A stretch of DNA of 64,000 bases from Mycobacterium lepromatosis (GCF_000975265.2 NZ_CP083405.1:2976001-3040000), one strand, 5' to 3'. Positions 21,480 to 33,201 are shown, counted from the stretch's first letter. A program made the numbers and translations. Notes: generated from the letters alone by a model not told the origin.

Positions 21480-23396
21480 CTAGACATGCAGCGGCTTCTT
21501 TTCCACCGGGCCCAGTCGCCACTGGCCGTCGCCAAGCAGTTCCAGCTGTCGTTCGTGGAGCAGCTCGACTGCGCGCCGATGACTAACACTGACGACGATG
21601 CAGTCTGGCAGTTCGATTCGCAGCATCTGGTAGAGCGCGAATTCCAGCCCTTCGTCAAGCGCGGACGTACTTTCGTCGAGGAATATCGCCTTTGGTTTGG
21701 TGAGCAAGATACGGGCAAAGGCAATGCGTTGCTGCTCGCCAGGGGATAGTACCTTGGCCCAGTCCTGTTCTTCGTCTAGCCGGTCACACAGCGGGTTGAG
21801 GGCTACCTTCGTCAGCGTGTTCCGCACGGTGTCTTCAGGGATGTCGGCGGACGAATTTGGGTAACACACAACGCCGCGTAGGTTGCCCAGCGGCACATAG
21901 GGCAACTGCGATAAGAACATCGTTTCGTTCTTGCCGCCGGGTCGGCTTAGGGTCCCGGAAGCATATGGCCACAATTCGGCCAGGCTGCGCAGCATTGTAG
22001 TCTTGCCGACCCCGGAGCACCCTGTTATTACCAGTGAGTCACCGCAGTTAAGTTGCAGGTCGAGCGAGTAAATCAACTGGTCGCCTGCCGGCGTGCGCAC
22101 CTCGACAGCGGCAACATGAACCGTACCATCGTCCGTCGATTTAGCTGTTACGTGGGGCAACTCTCGGCTGCGAGCATTTGCAACGACGAGCCCGTGCAAC
22201 CGGATGATTGCGGCCCGGAAAGCCGCAAATGCGGCGTAATTGTTGCGAAAGAACGATAACGATTCGTGAATATTGCCGAATGCGGTCGCGGTTTGACCGA
22301 CGTCCCCCAAGTTAATTTTCCCGGCGAACAGCCGCGGTGCCTGAAGAATCCACGGCAGCGGAACGATGATCTGGCTGACCGAGGTGTTCCAACCTAGGAA
22401 CCCTATAGTGCGGCTGACGTATTTGCGGTAATTATCGATGATCGGTGTGAAGCGCCGCTCCAATTGCTTCTGTTCAGCCTCCTCACCGCGATAGAACGCA
22501 ACGGCCTCGGCGGCGTCGCGCAACCGTACTAACGCATAACGGAAGGCAGCGTTGAGCTTTTCGTTGGCAAAGTTCAGTCCGATTAACGGGCGGCCGATCC
22601 GGAACGTCATGATCGTTGCTAACAGCACATAGACAATGACGATCCAGAACATGGCGCGCGGTATTTCGAACTCAAACACGTCGAGCCGGCCGGAAAGGTT
22701 CCACAAGATCGCGGTGAACGAAATCATCGATATCACCGATTCGACAGCCCCAAACAACAGTGTGCTACCCGTTCCGTTGGAGGGAACGTTGGGGGTGCCG
22801 CCGCCTCCGGCGGTGAAGATATCGATGTCTTGCTGGATACGTTGGTCGGGGTTGTCGATCGTATTCTCGATGAATTGTTCCCGGTAATAGGCGCACTGGT
22901 CTAGCCAGTCAGTTGTGAGGTGGTCGGTAAGCCACACTCGCCAGGCGATGATGAACCGCTGGGTCAGGTAAATGTCGGCCATCACGCGGGTGATGAATAT
23001 GACTGCCAAAATGGAGAAGATCCCGAGCGACATCCAAAAGCCATGCATTCCTGACTGTTTAACCAGGTCGTTCTGTGCGCCGGCGCCTTCGAAGGCTGCT
23101 TGCAGCGCGTTATACAAGTCTTTGCTTTGGTAGCTGAACAAAACGTTCAACCGCACGTTGGTGACGACCGAGAGTAGCAGCACAGCCAGCATCAGCCACA
23201 CCCCGACCGACTGCGGTCCGGTGAAGTAGCCGCGGGTAATCCGCCAGTATTGGCGACCCCAGCGGGTGGTGAAGCTGAGCACTACCAAGACAAAGACGCA
23301 AATGGCACTGATCGCCCATGCCTTGGCGATCCACCACAACGAGTCTGGCAGTGCGTGGCCCCAGTTGACAGATGGATGGAATGGTCTTAACTCCAC
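21480..23396 (-). CDS. bacA: ABC transporter BacA (vitamin B12/peptide importer)
   Basis: Intact 638-residue fusion of a transmembrane domain and an ATPase, corresponding to Rv1819c, which is reported to import cobalamin and hydrophilic peptides or drugs such as bleomycin. The membrane part occupies about residues 1-400. The ATPase shows Walker [10 protein letters not shown] (about residue 460), signature [11 protein letters not shown] (about 550) and Walker [14 protein letters not shown] (about 570). The frame is open back to 23519, but GTG at 23396 is preferred: GAGGAG stands eight bases before it and the length then matches the family. This start also leaves 91 bases to divergent ilvG. Given the loss of other importers, it may be the main B12 entry route; that is inference. 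Confidence 0.93.
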   Translation of the reverse strand: MELRPFHPSVNWGHALPDSLWWIAKAWAISAICVFVLVVLSFTTRWGRQYWRITRGYFTGPQSVGVWLMLAVLLLSVVTNVRLNVLFSYQSKDLYNALQAAFEGAGAQNDLVKQSGMHGFWMSLGIFSILAVIFITRVMADIYLTQRFIIAWRVWLTDHLTTDWLDQCAYYREQFIENTIDNPDQRIQQDIDIFTAGGGGTPNVPSNGTGSTLLFGAVESVISMISFTAILWNLSGRLDVFEFEIPRAMFWIVIVYVLLATIMTFRIGRPLIGLNFANEKLNAAFRYALVRLRDAAEAVAFYRGEEAEQKQLERRFTPIIDNYRKYVSRTIGFLGWNTSVSQIIVPLPWILQAPRLFAGKINLGDVGQTATAFGNIHESLSFFRNNYAAFAAFRAAIIRLHGLVVANARSRELPHVTAKSTDDGTVHVAAVEVRTPAGDQLIYSLDLQLNCGDSLVITGCSGVGKTTMLRSLAELWPYASGTLSRPGGKNETMFLSQLPYVPLGNLRGVVCYPNSSADIPEDTVRNTLTKVALNPLCDRLDEEQDWAKVLSPGEQQRIAFARILLTKPKAIFLDESTSALDEGLEFALYQMLRIELPDCIVVSVSHRRAVELLHERQLELLGDGQWRLGPVEKKPLHV

Positions 23397-23487
23397 GTTG
23401 ATGTCTCCTCGCGATTGAGGCGCTGAAAGTACCTCAATCAGAAATCTCTCGGCGAAGGTATCCGAAAGTCGCGGATAGGCTGCCGAT

Positions 23488-25134
23488 ATGAGCACCGACT
23501 CTGTCCTGGCCCACAGCATTCACGCCGGCCGGCTCGTCGCACGCCGACTCAAAGCCAGTGGTGTCGACACCGTCTTTACGTTGTCAGGCGGGCATCTGTT
23601 TTCCATTTACGATGGTTGCCGTAGCGAGAGTATCAGGCTCATAGACACACGCCACGAGCAGACGGCAGCCTTCGCTGCCGAGGGTTGGTCGAAAGTGACC
23701 AGGCAGCCAGGTGTGGCGGTACTAACCGCGGGGCCGGGCGTCACCAACGGTATGAGCGCGATGGCGGCGGCGCAGCAGAACCAGTCGCCGCTGGTAGTCC
23801 TCGGCGGCCGAGCACCCGCACTGCGATGGGGTATGGGCTCGTTACAGGAGATTGACCACGTGCCGTTCGTGGCTCCGCTAGCCCGTTTCGCCGCCACCGC
23901 ACAGTCGGCGGATGCCGCCGGCCGGCTTGTCGACGAAGCATTGCAGGCCGCGGTGGGTGCCCCGTCCGGAGTGGGTTTCGTTGATTTCCCGATGGACCAC
24001 GTGTTTTCCATGGCTGACGACGTTGGCAGTGGCCCTGGCGCTTTGGCTGACTTGCCCGCGGCTCCCGCTCCCGACCCCGAAGCCCTGGACCGGGCTGCCG
24101 GCCTGTTAGCCGCGGCGCACCGGCCGGTGATCATGGCCGGGACCAACGTCTGGTGGGGGCACGCCGAGGCCGCGCTACTACGTCTAGCCGAAGAATGCCA
24201 GATCCCTGTGCTGATGAACGGAATGGCTCGCGGCGTAGTGCCCGCCGACCACCCGTTGGCTTTCTCGCGGGCGCGGGGAAAAGCATTGGGTGAGGCAGAT
24301 GTGGCATTGGTTGTCGGGGTGCCGATGGACTTCCGGTTGGGCTTCGGCAAGGTGTTCGGGTCGCAAACACAGCTCGTGGTGACGGACCGTGCTGAACCCG
24401 ATCGCGACTATCCGCGACCCGTCGCGGTCGGGCTCTACGGAGATTTGCAGGCTATCCTCTTGGCGTTGGCTGGAGTCGGTGCGACCGACCGTCGGGACTG
24501 GATCCGCGCGCTGCGGACGGCCGAGACCGCCACGCGTGAACTCGAGAAAGCTGAACTGGACGACGACCGGCTCCCGCTGCATCCTATGCGAGTGTATGCT
24601 GAGCTCGCGTTGCTGTTGGATCGCGACGCGATCGTCGTTATCGACGCCGGTGATTTCGGGTCTTATGCCGGCCGGGTGATCGACAGCTATTTGCCGGGCT
24701 GCTGGTTGGACAGCGGGCCGTTCGGTTGCCTGGGTTCGGGCCCTGGCTACGCTCTGGCCGCTAAACTGGCCCGGCCCAACCGTCAAGTTGTCCTGCTGCA
24801 AGGCGACGGCGCGTTTGGCTTCAGCGGCATGGAATGGGACACCCTGGTTCGGCACAATGTTCCTGTCGTGTCGGTGATTGGCAACAACGGAATCTGGGGT
24901 TTAGAGAAACATCCGATGGAAGCGCTGTACGGCTACTCGGTGGTAGCGGAGCTCCGCCAGGGTACTCGCTACGACGAGGTGGTTCGTGCCCTCGGTGGTC
25001 ACGGCGAGCTGGTGTCAGCGCCTGGTGAGCTTCGGCCCGCACTCGAACGTGCTTTCGTCAGTGGTCTGTCGTCGGTCGTGAATGTGCTGACCGATCCGAG
25101 TGTCGCCTACCCTCGCCGGTCCAACCTGGCTTGA
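23488..25134 (+). CDS. ilvG: Thiamine diphosphate enzyme, acetolactate synthase-like IlvG
   Basis: Intact 548-residue ThDP-dependent enzyme matching Rv1820. The catalytic Glu lies in [14 protein letters not shown] (about residue 56), and the ThDP/Mg motif is GDGAFGFSG with the paired Asn in VIGNNGIWG about 30 residues later. It is annotated in mycobacteria as the large subunit of acetolactate synthase, but whether it joins branched-chain amino acid synthesis is uncertain. The family also includes oxalyl-CoA decarboxylase-like enzymes, and no regulatory subunit gene is adjacent. ATG at 23488 is the first start after the divergent bacA promoter region. Confidence 0.9.
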   Translation: MSTDSVLAHSIHAGRLVARRLKASGVDTVFTLSGGHLFSIYDGCRSESIRLIDTRHEQTAAFAAEGWSKVTRQPGVAVLTAGPGVTNGMSAMAAAQQNQSPLVVLGGRAPALRWGMGSLQEIDHVPFVAPLARFAATAQSADAAGRLVDEALQAAVGAPSGVGFVDFPMDHVFSMADDVGSGPGALADLPAAPAPDPEALDRAAGLLAAAHRPVIMAGTNVWWGHAEAALLRLAEECQIPVLMNGMARGVVPADHPLAFSRARGKALGEADVALVVGVPMDFRLGFGKVFGSQTQLVVTDRAEPDRDYPRPVAVGLYGDLQAILLALAGVGATDRRDWIRALRTAETATRELEKAELDDDRLPLHPMRVYAELALLLDRDAIVVIDAGDFGSYAGRVIDSYLPGCWLDSGPFGCLGSGPGYALAAKLARPNRQVVLLQGDGAFGFSGMEWDTLVRHNVPVVSVIGNNGIWGLEKHPMEALYGYSVVAELRQGTRYDEVVRALGGHGELVSAPGELRPALERAFVSGLSSVVNVLTDPSVAYPRRSNLA

Positions 25135-25243
25135 TCACGCCGGACCGGGCCAGCGAACGTCCGCAGATTGCCAGGGTGTGCGGCGTGTCGGTGTACAGAC
25201 GAGCTTGCTCGAGGTGGTCGGTGGCTAGCTGTACCGTTAACCT

Positions 25244-27580
25244 GTGTCTAAGACGCCCCGCACTCAGTTTGGCCGTCTGAGTGGTCGATTTTGGCGGCTA
25301 CTCGGAGCCAGCACGGACAAGAACCTAAATTTCTCTTTCGCTAAGGTCACTGCTGCGGCGGCTTACCACAAGGAAGCTGCCGATCTAGGCGATGAGCAGC
25401 TGCGCAAGGCGTGCGGGTTGCTCAATCTCAACGATCTCGCCGATTCTCGCGACGTCCCCCAGTTCCTTGCCATTGTCCGGGAAGCGTCTGAGCGGTCAAC
25501 GGGTTTGAGGCCCTTTGATGTACAGTTGCTCGGGGCGCTACGTATGCTTGCTGGTGATGTCATCGAGATGGCCACCGGTGAGGGTAAAACTCTCGCCGGT
25601 GCGATTGCGGCGGCCGGATACGCTCTTGCCGGCCGGCATGTGCACGTCGTGACGATCAACGATTATCTGGCCCGCCGTGATGCGGAGTGGATGGGTCCGC
25701 TGCTCGAGGCAATAGGCCTGACGGTGGGCTGGATCACCGCGGAGTCAACAAGTGAGGACCGAAAGAGTGCTTACGGCTGCGACGTCACCTACGCCTCGAT
25801 CAACGAGATCGGCTTTGATGTGCTGCGCGATCAATTGGTGACCGACGTAGACGACCTGGTATCGCCCAATCCTGATGTGGCCCTTATCGACGAAGCCGAC
25901 TCCGTGCTGGTCGATGAAGCGTTGGTGCCGCTCGTGTTAGCCGGCGCCACGCACCGGGAGAAGCCGCGGTTTGAGATCATCAAGCTGGTCGGCGAGCTGT
26001 CCGCCGAATCCGATTACGACACCGACTCCGACAGCCGCAACGTCCATCTGACCGATGTCGGGGCGCGCAAGGTCGAAAAGGCTCTCGGTGGCATCGATCT
26101 GTATTCCGAGGAACACGTTGGCACCACGTTGACCGAAGTCAACGTCGCATTGCACGCGCATGTGCTGTTGCAGCGTGACGTGCACTACATTGTCCGAGAT
26201 GACGCGGTACACCTAATCAATGCTTCCCGCGGTCGCATTGCACAGTTGCAGCGCTGGCCTGACGGCCTGCAGGCCGCGGTCGAGGCGAAGGAGGGCATCA
26301 AGACTACCGAGACCGGCGAGGTGCTGGATACCATCACGGTGCAGGCACTGATCAATCGTTACGCCACCGTGTGCGGTATGACCGGCACCGCCCTGGCCGC
26401 TGGTGAGCAGCTACGCCAGTTCTACAAGCTCGGTGTGTCACCAATACCGCCGAATACTCCCAACATTCGTGAGGACGTATCAGACCGAGTCTACATCACC
26501 GCGGCCGCCAAGAATGACGCGATCGTGGCGCACCTCGCTGAGGTGCACGAAACGGGTCAACCGGTGCTGGTCGGGACTCGCGATGTTGCCGAATCCGAGG
26601 AGCTGCACGAGCGACTGCTGCGCCACGGCGTGCCCGCGGTTGTGCTCAACGCTAAAAACGATGCTGAAGAAGCGCTGCTCATCGCGGAGGCCGGCAAATT
26701 CGGTGCGGTCACTGTGTCCACCCAGATGGCCGGGCGCGGCACCGATATCCGCCTTGGTGGATCTGACGAAGCCGACCATGACAGGCTTGTCGAGCTAGGT
26801 GGGCTGCACGTGGTCGGCACCGGGCGACACCATACCGAGCGATTGGATAACCAGTTGCGTGGCCGGGCCGGGCGCCAGGGCGATCCAGGATCGTCGGTGT
26901 TCTTCTCCAGCTGGGAAGACGATGTCGTTGCGGCCAACCTTGACCGCAACAAGTTGCCGATGCAGACCGACGAGGATGGCCGTATTATCAGCTCTAAAAC
27001 CACCGGTTTGCTTGACCATGCCCAGCGTGTCGCGGAGGGTCGGCTGCTGGACGTGCATGCAAATACCTGGCACTACAACCAGTTGATCGCCCAGCAGCGC
27101 GCTATCATCATGGATCGGCGAAACACGTTGCTGAGTAGTGCAACCGCGCGGGAGGAACTCGCGGAGCTGGCACCCAAGCGTTACGAGGAATTGGGTCGGG
27201 CACTGCCCAAGGAGGAGGCCGAAGAACAGCTCGAGACGATCTGCCGATTGATCATGTTGTATCACCTCGACCGTGGCTGGGCCGATCATCTGGCGTATCT
27301 GGCCGACATTCGTGAAAGCATCCATTTGCGCGCGCTCGGCCGACAAAACCCGCTCGACGAGTTTCATCGGTTGGCAGTCGACGCGTTTGCTTTGCTGGCC
27401 GCCAACGCGATCGAGGCGGCCCAGCAGACGTTCGAAACTGCGAATATCCTCGAAGAGAAGCCGGGACTGGATTTGTCCAAACTAGCTCGGCCGACGTCGA
27501 CGTGGACCTACATGGTCAATGACACCCCGCTATCCGATGACACGCTTTCCCCTCTGAGTCTACCCGGGGTTTTCCACTGA
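25244..27580 (+). CDS. secA2: Accessory Sec ATPase SecA2
   Basis: Intact 778-residue motor ATPase that drives export of a small set of proteins in mycobacteria (Rv1821). Walker A is MATGEGKT (residues about 109-116), the DEAD-type Walker B is [13 protein letters not shown] (about residue 215), and the helicase-like motifs [10 protein letters not shown] and [15 protein letters not shown] follow. It lacks the C-terminal zinc-binding tail of SecA1, as expected for SecA2. The GTG at 25244 gives an N-terminus like the family ([12 protein letters not shown]). It is about 30 residues shorter than the M. tuberculosis protein as I remember it, through small internal gaps. Next downstream is pgsA2, as in M. 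tuberculosis. Confidence 0.94.
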   Translation: MSKTPRTQFGRLSGRFWRLLGASTDKNLNFSFAKVTAAAAYHKEAADLGDEQLRKACGLLNLNDLADSRDVPQFLAIVREASERSTGLRPFDVQLLGALRMLAGDVIEMATGEGKTLAGAIAAAGYALAGRHVHVVTINDYLARRDAEWMGPLLEAIGLTVGWITAESTSEDRKSAYGCDVTYASINEIGFDVLRDQLVTDVDDLVSPNPDVALIDEADSVLVDEALVPLVLAGATHREKPRFEIIKLVGELSAESDYDTDSDSRNVHLTDVGARKVEKALGGIDLYSEEHVGTTLTEVNVALHAHVLLQRDVHYIVRDDAVHLINASRGRIAQLQRWPDGLQAAVEAKEGIKTTETGEVLDTITVQALINRYATVCGMTGTALAAGEQLRQFYKLGVSPIPPNTPNIREDVSDRVYITAAAKNDAIVAHLAEVHETGQPVLVGTRDVAESEELHERLLRHGVPAVVLNAKNDAEEALLIAEAGKFGAVTVSTQMAGRGTDIRLGGSDEADHDRLVELGGLHVVGTGRHHTERLDNQLRGRAGRQGDPGSSVFFSSWEDDVVAANLDRNKLPMQTDEDGRIISSKTTGLLDHAQRVAEGRLLDVHANTWHYNQLIAQQRAIIMDRRNTLLSSATAREELAELAPKRYEELGRALPKEEAEEQLETICRLIMLYHLDRGWADHLAYLADIRESIHLRALGRQNPLDEFHRLAVDAFALLAANAIEAAQQTFETANILEEKPGLDLSKLARPTSTWTYMVNDTPLSDDTLSPLSLPGVFH

Positions 27581-27641
27581 GGTCCGATTGCTTTCGACCC
27601 GTTACCCGGACTGTGACGTTGCCGGGCTAAGGTCACCGCTC

Positions 27642-28271
27642 ATGGAATCGGTGCGTCTGCCCAATCGGGTGCTGACAGTGCCCAATTTGCTCAGCGTCGT
27701 TCGCCTGGCGCTGATCCCGGTGTTTGTCTACGTTCTGCTGTTCATGCACGCCGACGGCTGGGCGGTGGTGATTCTGGTGTTCAGCGGTGCCTCGGACTGG
27801 GCCGACGGCAAGATTGCCCGGCTGTTGGATCAGTATTCGCGGTTGGGTATGTTGCTTGACCCCGCTGTTGATCGGCTGTACATGGTGACGATCCCCGTCG
27901 TGTTGGCTTTGAGCGGGATCGTGCCGTGGTGGTTTGTCGTCGCTCTACTGGCACGTGACGTGATACTGACCACAACGCTGCCGTTGCTGTGGAGTCGCGG
28001 ACTGCTGGCATTACCGGTGACCTATATCGGTAAGGCGGCGACTTTCAGCTTGATGGTCGGCTTTCCATTCGTTCTTCTAGGAACTTGGGACACGTCGTGG
28101 AGCCGTGTTCTGGGGGCTTGCGGTTGGGCTTTTCTGATCTGGGGGACCTATGCGTACCTGTGGGCATTTGTACTGTATGCGGTGCAGATGACGATGGTGG
28201 TGCGGCGGATGCCCAAGATCAAGCACCAAGCCCATCGGCAGCTTGCGGGAAAAGTCATTGAACATGGCTGA
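27642..28271 (+). CDS. pgsA2: CDP-alcohol phosphatidyltransferase PgsA2
   Basis: Intact 209-residue membrane enzyme of the phosphatidylglycerophosphate/cardiolipin synthase family (Rv1822). The catalytic CDP-alcohol motif D-x2-D-G-x2-A-R-x8-G-x3-D-x3-D is complete in [11 protein letters not shown]...[10 protein letters not shown]. Several hydrophobic segments fit an integral membrane protein. The frame is open from 27588, but ATG at 27642 is chosen: it gives the 209-residue length of the orthologue and has AAGG about nine bases upstream. Its end overlaps by eight bases the start of the dead Rv1823-like gene, with which it was probably co-transcribed. Confidence 0.92.
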   Translation: MESVRLPNRVLTVPNLLSVVRLALIPVFVYVLLFMHADGWAVVILVFSGASDWADGKIARLLDQYSRLGMLLDPAVDRLYMVTIPVVLALSGIVPWWFVVALLARDVILTTTLPLLWSRGLLALPVTYIGKAATFSLMVGFPFVLLGTWDTSWSRVLGACGWAFLIWGTYAYLWAFVLYAVQMTMVVRRMPKIKHQAHRQLAGKVIEHG

Positions 28272-29200
28272 ACGTGAGCGACAGCTCGGCGGTTATGACC
28301 CGAATGCGGGCTACAACCTCCACGCTGCAGCCTGGCCCAAGAAAGTCCCGGCGCCTTCGCTGCTGCGTGCTCTGTTGTCCGTATATCTCGCTCCCGGCTA
28401 CTCCCCGGCAGCTGCCGAACGTGGCTGCTCAACCACGCCGCGCGCCCGCGCGTTCACGTGGATCTGGCAAGGGTTGGCAGCGGCCCTGGTTACCACGGTA
28501 TTTGCTGCCGCGGTTGCACAAGCCCGCTCGGTCGCCTCTGGTGTGCGCGCCGCCCAGCATTTACTGGTGGCAAGCATGCATTCTATCCAGACCGTTTCGG
28601 CCAAGCTGGCTCAACAGCGCAGTGTGCTTTCGGCTCAAGTCGACGCTGTGCAGCGGCTCGCGCTCGCACAAAACGCCGAGGGTCAGTGGCTGCTGAACCT
28701 CCTCGACGTGCTCAACCTAGCGGCCGCCAGCACACCAATTATCGGGCCTAATTTTAGGGTGAGTTTAACCGAATCGTTTTAGGCCCTAATCTCATTCTTT
28801 CCGATGTGTCCAAGCAACGTATAAGGGCAGTCAGCAAATCATTCTGGACCGCTACCTGCAGCTCGTCGTTAACCCGTTGTGGGCGAGCGGCGCTGAGGCA
28901 ATCCCAGTTGATGACGTACGGATTGGGCCTAATGTGCCGATTCGGCTAGGCCGGTGCAGCGATCCTGATTGACAACGATCCCGCCAGCAGCCCCTAACAC
29001 CATCCTCGCGGTGGAGCCGCCGCACTCCATGCTGGACGTGTTCGACGACAGCCCCGGTCGTCAGCGTCTTAGGCTGCTGGAAGCCTCCTACGGCTTCGTT
29101 ATCAGTGTGAACATCGCCGACGGTCTCACGTTGTCCGCTGGAGCGCTCTTAGATGTCAAGTTCGCCAAACAGCAAACAGATTGGGCCCTAGTGAGAAAAG
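28264..29200 (+). pseudogene. Decayed DUF881 protein, Rv1823-like
   Basis: The gene keeps a good start ([18 protein letters not shown]) and an open N-terminal half of about 170 residues with a membrane segment near residue 75 ([16 protein letters not shown]) and a coiled-coil-like stretch. It then shifts frame. Later blocks are [34 protein letters not shown], and [17 protein letters not shown] with DVKFAKQ. These match the rest of the roughly 300-residue DUF881 protein Rv1823. At least two frameshifts make a full product impossible, though the N-terminal piece could still be translated. The second DUF881 gene (Rv1825-like) nearby is dead too. Confidence 0.88.
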
Positions 29201-29259
29201 TTCGCGTGAGAAGATTCCCGTCGGGGCAACTCGTAGGGTAATGCGACCATCATGATCGG

Positions 29260-29587
29260 GTCTCGTAGCGCTTGCGATTGACATCGTACTGGGCCTGGTT
29301 TTTGCATCCCAGCGTACTTGAGCTTATCCAACCCGTATTTGCCGATTGCGGTGTTCACTGCGCTCGACGCGGTGTTTGGCGGACCTCGTGCTTATCTTGA
29401 GCGGACCTTTGACCCGAAGGTTTTCGTTGTTTTGTTCATATTCAACGTCTTGTTAGCTGCCCTGATCGTCTATGTCGACGATCAGCTGGACGTTGTGAGC
29501 AACTATCCACGGCGATACATTGTGGTGCTGGGTATTCGTATCTTTGGCAATGCCGTCGCGCTGCGGCGCAGGCTGTTCGGAGCGTGA
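29260..29587 (+). pseudogene. Decayed small basic membrane protein, Rv1824-like
   Basis: From about 29318 the frame is open for 89 residues: NPYLPIAVFTALDAVFGGPR, then FDPKVFVVLFIFNVLLAAL and a basic end RRRLFGA. This matches DUF1290 'small basic protein' Rv1824. The expected N-terminal segment is present only in other frames (IDIVLGLVFASQ near 29280), so the start has been lost by frameshift. A TTG-initiated product lacking the first membrane segment is conceivable but has no ribosome binding site. I treat it as dead, like its two neighbours. Confidence 0.8.
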
Positions 29588-29589
29588 CA

Positions 29590-30410
29590 CGCGCCGGTGA
29601 CGATGCAGAGCGAAAGAGCGATATGAAGGAGAGAAGCGGCGCGCCATGGGCGTCACGAAATACCAGCCGACTATCCGCGACAACCTAGCTGGTCGCTGCG
29701 CCGGACGGGACTGTCCGGGTCGCTGCGGAGTGGTCGCTCGCGTCTGGCGTTTAGAACGCTAGAGATCCTGTCGTGCTTGCTCTTGGGGATCGCCATTGTC
29801 ACCCAGGTCGGCCATACCGAGTCCGGTGATTCCTTGAAAACGGCGCGTTCCGCCGACCTTTTGGTACTGCTAGATTCATTACGGCAACGCGAGGCCACGC
29901 TGAACACCAAAGTGACCGAACTACAGAACATGTTGAACGCGTTGCAAGTATCAAGCAATATCGATCAGGCCGCCATTCAAAGCGCCCAGGCTCGATTGGT
30001 TGTGCTGTCCATCTTGGTTGGTGCCGCCGGCGTTGCCGGGTCGGGTGTCACGTTGACGATCCCGGCTCCGGGGTCGCGCCCGAAGCCATACTTGACGTGA
30101 TTAGCGAGTTGCGTACTGCCGGCGCCGAGGCAATCGAGATCAATGATGCGCACCAGTCGTTATGGGTTCGGTGTCGATACCTGGGTGGTCGGTGTTCCTG
30201 GGTCGCTGACTATCGACAGCAAGGCACTATAGGAGTCCTCGTATTCGATTCTGGTGATTTGCAATTCGCCTATGCTCGCCTCGGCGATGAACATCCCCGT
30301 AGCGCGGAGCGCAGCGTCAAATGCGTTGGCCGCGGATGTCGATGCAACAAGTCGATCGAGTGGACGTGACCGCCTTGCGGCCACCAAAATCACACCAATA
30401 CGCTCAGCCC
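29590..30410 (+). pseudogene. Decayed DUF881 protein, Rv1825-like
   Basis: Plus-strand blocks in changing frames match Rv1825: LGIAIVTQVGHTESGDSLKT (membrane segment), ADLLVLLDSLRQREATLNTK, QSAQARLVVLSILVGAAG, DVISELRTAGAEAIEINDAH, VGVDTWVVGVPGSLTID and SPMLASAMNIPV. The longest open piece, 29777-30100, is 107 residues of about 290. Frameshifts near 30090 and 30160 break the rest. A frame that runs from this relic into gcvH exists but is an accident of decay. Confidence 0.87.
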
Positions 30411-30442
30411 GTCAAGTCGACCACACACAGAACAGGATTACC

Positions 30443-30841
30443 GTGAGCGATATCCCGTCCGATCTGCATTACACTGCCGAGCATGAGTGGATTCGGCGCA
30501 GTGGCGAAGCTACCGTCCGGGTCGGGCTTACTGACTTTGCGCAGTCGACACTGGGTGATGTGGTGTTCGTCCAGCTGCCAGAAGTAGGCGCTGAGCTAGC
30601 GGCGGGCAAATCCTTCGGCGAAGTGGAATCGACGAAATCGGTGTCGGACCTGTATGCACCGGTGTCGGGTACAGTGTCGGCGGTAAACACCGATCTGGAA
30701 GGCAGTCCGCAACTAGTGAACTCCGACCCATACGGCGCTGGCTGGCTCCTGGATGTTCACGTCTCCGACGTTGGTGTTTTGGAGTCAGCTATCGCAACGC
30801 TGCTTGACGCCGAGACTTATCGCGGCACACTAACCGAATGA
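30443..30841 (+). CDS. gcvH: Glycine cleavage system H protein
   Basis: Intact 132-residue lipoyl carrier of the glycine cleavage system (Rv1826). It shuttles the aminomethyl group between the P, T and L proteins in the cytoplasm. The lipoylation site is the Lys in GEVESTKSVSDLYAPVSG, about residue 65. The frame continues upstream into the dead Rv1825-like gene; GTG at 30443 is chosen because the family N-terminus (SDIPSDLHYTAEHEW) begins there and the length equals the orthologue. It is separated from its partner gcvB by 3.4 kb, as in M. tuberculosis. Confidence 0.95.
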   Translation: MSDIPSDLHYTAEHEWIRRSGEATVRVGLTDFAQSTLGDVVFVQLPEVGAELAAGKSFGEVESTKSVSDLYAPVSGTVSAVNTDLEGSPQLVNSDPYGAGWLLDVHVSDVGVLESAIATLLDAETYRGTLTE

Positions 30842-31083
30842 CGCTTGCTAGGGTGCTTGGCAATCCCATGTGACGATGATGCGGACGCCAGGCGGCTCGA
30901 GGAGGAGCTGGGTAATGGGGGTCCGATCTTGCGGTAGTTGGCGAATTGCATACCGCCGCGCGGTACGGTCGACACATGAGCCCTAGACGGCTGTAATCGG
31001 TAGTACCAGGTGGAGAACCTAGCGGAAAGCCGGGCGAGTGGCCCGGGTCAGGCAACGCCACAGCGGCTAGTAAGGAGCAGCGG

Positions 31084-31569
31084 GTGACGGACATGGACTC
31101 AAGAAGACAAGAAGACCAGACTTCTGACGAAGTCACCGTGGAGACGACTTCGGTCTTCCGCGCCGACTTCCTTAACGAACTGGACGCTCCAGCACAGGCA
31201 GGTGCTGAGAGCGCGGTATCCGGGGTTGAAGGACTTCTTGCGGGCTCGGCGTTGCTGGTCGTCAAACGTGGGCCAAACGCCGGATCGCGCTTTTTGCTTG
31301 ACCAGGTCATCACCTCCGCCGGCCGACACCCCGACAGCGACATCTTCCTCGATGACGTTACGGTGAGCCGCCGTCATGCCGAATTCCGGTTAGAGGGTAA
31401 CGAGTTCCACGTCGTCGATGTTGGCAGCCTCAACGGCACCTACGTCAACCGCGAGCCGGTGGATTCTGCGGTATTGGTAAATGGTGACGAAGTGCAGATC
31501 GGCAAATTCCGGTTAGTCTTCCTGATCGGTCCCAAGCCGGATGACGACGGGGGAACCGTAGGCAAGTGA
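31084..31569 (+). CDS. garA: FHA-domain regulator GarA
   Basis: Intact 161-residue forkhead-associated protein (Rv1827). Unphosphorylated GarA binds and adjusts 2-oxoglutarate dehydrogenase and glutamate dehydrogenase; phosphorylation by PknB/PknG at the N-terminal ETTSVF motif switches it off. Thr21 and Thr22 of that motif are both present. The FHA core shows [20 protein letters not shown] with the phosphothreonine-binding Arg and Ser, then H-A-E-F and [14 protein letters not shown] at 31084 follows AGGAG closely upstream. Its stop overlaps the next start by four bases, so garA and ftsR are translationally coupled. Confidence 0.96.
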   Translation: MTDMDSRRQEDQTSDEVTVETTSVFRADFLNELDAPAQAGAESAVSGVEGLLAGSALLVVKRGPNAGSRFLLDQVITSAGRHPDSDIFLDDVTVSRRHAEFRLEGNEFHVVDVGSLNGTYVNREPVDSAVLVNGDEVQIGKFRLVFLIGPKPDDDGGTVGK

Positions 31570-32321
31570 GTGCACCCGATAGCCCGGCACTGGTCGGGAT
31601 GTCGATTGGGGAGGTCTTGGATCTGCTTAGGTCGGATTTCCCCGATGTCACAATTTCCAAGATTCGTTTCCTGGAGGCTGAAGGGCTCGTGACCCCCCAG
31701 CGTTCTGCGTCGGGGTACCGGCGGTTCACCGCGTACGATTGTGCACGGCTGCGGTTCATCCTAACTGTACAGCGCGATCATTACTTACCGCTGAAGGTCA
31801 TCAGGGCGCAGCTGGACGCCCAACCTGATGGTGAGCTGCCACCATTCGGTTCTCCTTACGTCGTACCGCGATTGGTTTCGATGACGGGCAGCTCGGGTGC
31901 CGGTGTCGGATCGGGGGTCGGCTCCGACACAGCTGTGGTGTCGTCCGCCGGCATCTGGCTGAGTCGAGAAGACCTCCTGGACCGCTCAGGAGTGGCAGAA
32001 GACCTGTTAACCGCACTACTCAAAGCCGGTGTGATCACCACCGGGCCGTGCGGATTTTTCGATGAGCATGCAGTCGTGACCCTCCAATGCGCGCGGGCGC
32101 TGTCCGAGTACGGTGTTGAGCCGCGGCATCTGCGAGCCTTCCGGTCAGCGGCTGACCGCCAGTCCGACCTGATCGTCCAAATCGCCGGGCCTATAGTCAA
32201 AGCAGGTAAGGCTGGCGCCCGTGACCGCGCTGACGACTTGGTACGTGAGGTTGTTGCGCTCGCCATTACTTTGCATACCTCGTTGATCAAGTCTGCGGTT
32301 CGCGGCGTTCTGCACCGCTGA
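31566..32321 (+). CDS. ftsR: MerR-family regulator FtsR (Rv1828-like)
   Basis: Intact 251-residue DNA-binding protein. The MerR winged-helix region is [20 protein letters not shown] followed by [20 protein letters not shown]. It corresponds to Rv1828; its Corynebacterium counterpart FtsR has been reported to activate ftsZ, so a role in cell division is likely. A Gly/Ser-rich linker (about residues 98-120) separates the N-terminal domain from a helical C-terminal part. It lacks a Cys-rich sensor loop. The start GTG at 31566 overlaps the garA stop. Confidence 0.9.
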   Translation: MSAPDSPALVGMSIGEVLDLLRSDFPDVTISKIRFLEAEGLVTPQRSASGYRRFTAYDCARLRFILTVQRDHYLPLKVIRAQLDAQPDGELPPFGSPYVVPRLVSMTGSSGAGVGSGVGSDTAVVSSAGIWLSREDLLDRSGVAEDLLTALLKAGVITTGPCGFFDEHAVVTLQCARALSEYGVEPRHLRAFRSAADRQSDLIVQIAGPIVKAGKAGARDRADDLVREVVALAITLHTSLIKSAVRGVLHR

Positions 32322-32437
32322 GGATTAGACTTCGTTCGACAGCTTGGTGTTCGGCGGCGTGGCAAGGCACGGTGTCTACCGTGTCGTCGTGCCGAGCGTG
32401 AATTGAACACAGCGGTAAGTGCGGAGGGCGGGCAAAG

Positions 32438-32932
32438 ATGGGCGAAGTTCGTGTTGTCGGCATTCGTGTCGAGCAGCCGCAGAACCAGCCGGTGCTATTG
32501 CTGCGCGAAGCCAATGGTGACCGGTATCTGCCAATCTGGATCGGCCAATCGGAGGCCGCCGCGATTGCGCTCGAACAGCAAGGCATTGAACCACCCCGTC
32601 CGCTTACGCACGATCTGATCAGGGACGTCATTGCCGCGCTTGGGCATTCGCTCAAAGAGGTGCGGATCGTTGATCTGCAGGAAGGCACTTTCTACGCTGA
32701 TCTGATCTTTGATCACAATATCAAGGTGTCGGCGCGTCCCTCGGACTCGGTGGCGATCGCTTTGCGGGTCGGTGTTCCGATCTACGTCGAGGAGGTCGTG
32801 CTTGCCCAGGCCGGCCTGCTGATTCCCGACGAAAATAATGAGGATGCCGGCGGCGCTGTTCGCGAAGACGAGGTAGAGAAGTTCAAGGAGTTTCTCGACA
32901 GTGTGTCTCCTGACGATTTCAAAGCGACCTAG
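32438..32932 (+). CDS. Bifunctional nuclease-family protein (DUF151), Rv1829-like
   Basis: Intact 164-residue protein of the BFN/DUF151 family. Conserved blocks are RVVGIRVEQPQNQPVLLLRE, YLPIWIGQSEAAAIAL, TFYADLIFDHN and SARPSDSVAIALRVGVPIYV. Plant and bacterial relatives have been reported to show nuclease activity, but the mycobacterial function is not established. ATG at 32438 is preceded by the purine-rich GAGGGCGGGCAAAG. It sits between two MerR-type regulators in the same order as M. tuberculosis. A hypothetical-level call with firm family assignment. Confidence 0.9.
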   Translation: MGEVRVVGIRVEQPQNQPVLLLREANGDRYLPIWIGQSEAAAIALEQQGIEPPRPLTHDLIRDVIAALGHSLKEVRIVDLQEGTFYADLIFDHNIKVSARPSDSVAIALRVGVPIYVEEVVLAQAGLLIPDENNEDAGGAVREDEVEKFKEFLDSVSPDDFKAT

Positions 32933-33201
32933 CCCAGCGACGATGCGCGCCGTGCAACGGCGTGAGGGTGGGTACGACGCTTGCGCTAACATCACGAATA
33001 GGTCTCATATAGCACTGTGATGCGACACGCCTAGCGGATAGTGCTGACAGATATTCGCGACGGTCATACTTTGATGACCCTTCAGGTAGGGCAACTACCG
33101 AACAGCGTATGCTTTCTAACACTCGGGCCTGATCAAATATGGCTACCGGGGGGCCAATGACGCAGCTAGTGACCAGAGCGCGATCGGCGAGAGGAACCAC
33201 C

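Noticed and set aside
23607..24855. Two long minus-strand frames of 247 and 223 codons
   Set aside because: Both are antisense to intact ilvG and show low-complexity composition.
30254..30442. Longer GcvH with an extra 63 residues
   Set aside because: The extension is the broken end of the Rv1825-like gene in a chance frame; GcvH has 132 residues in relatives.
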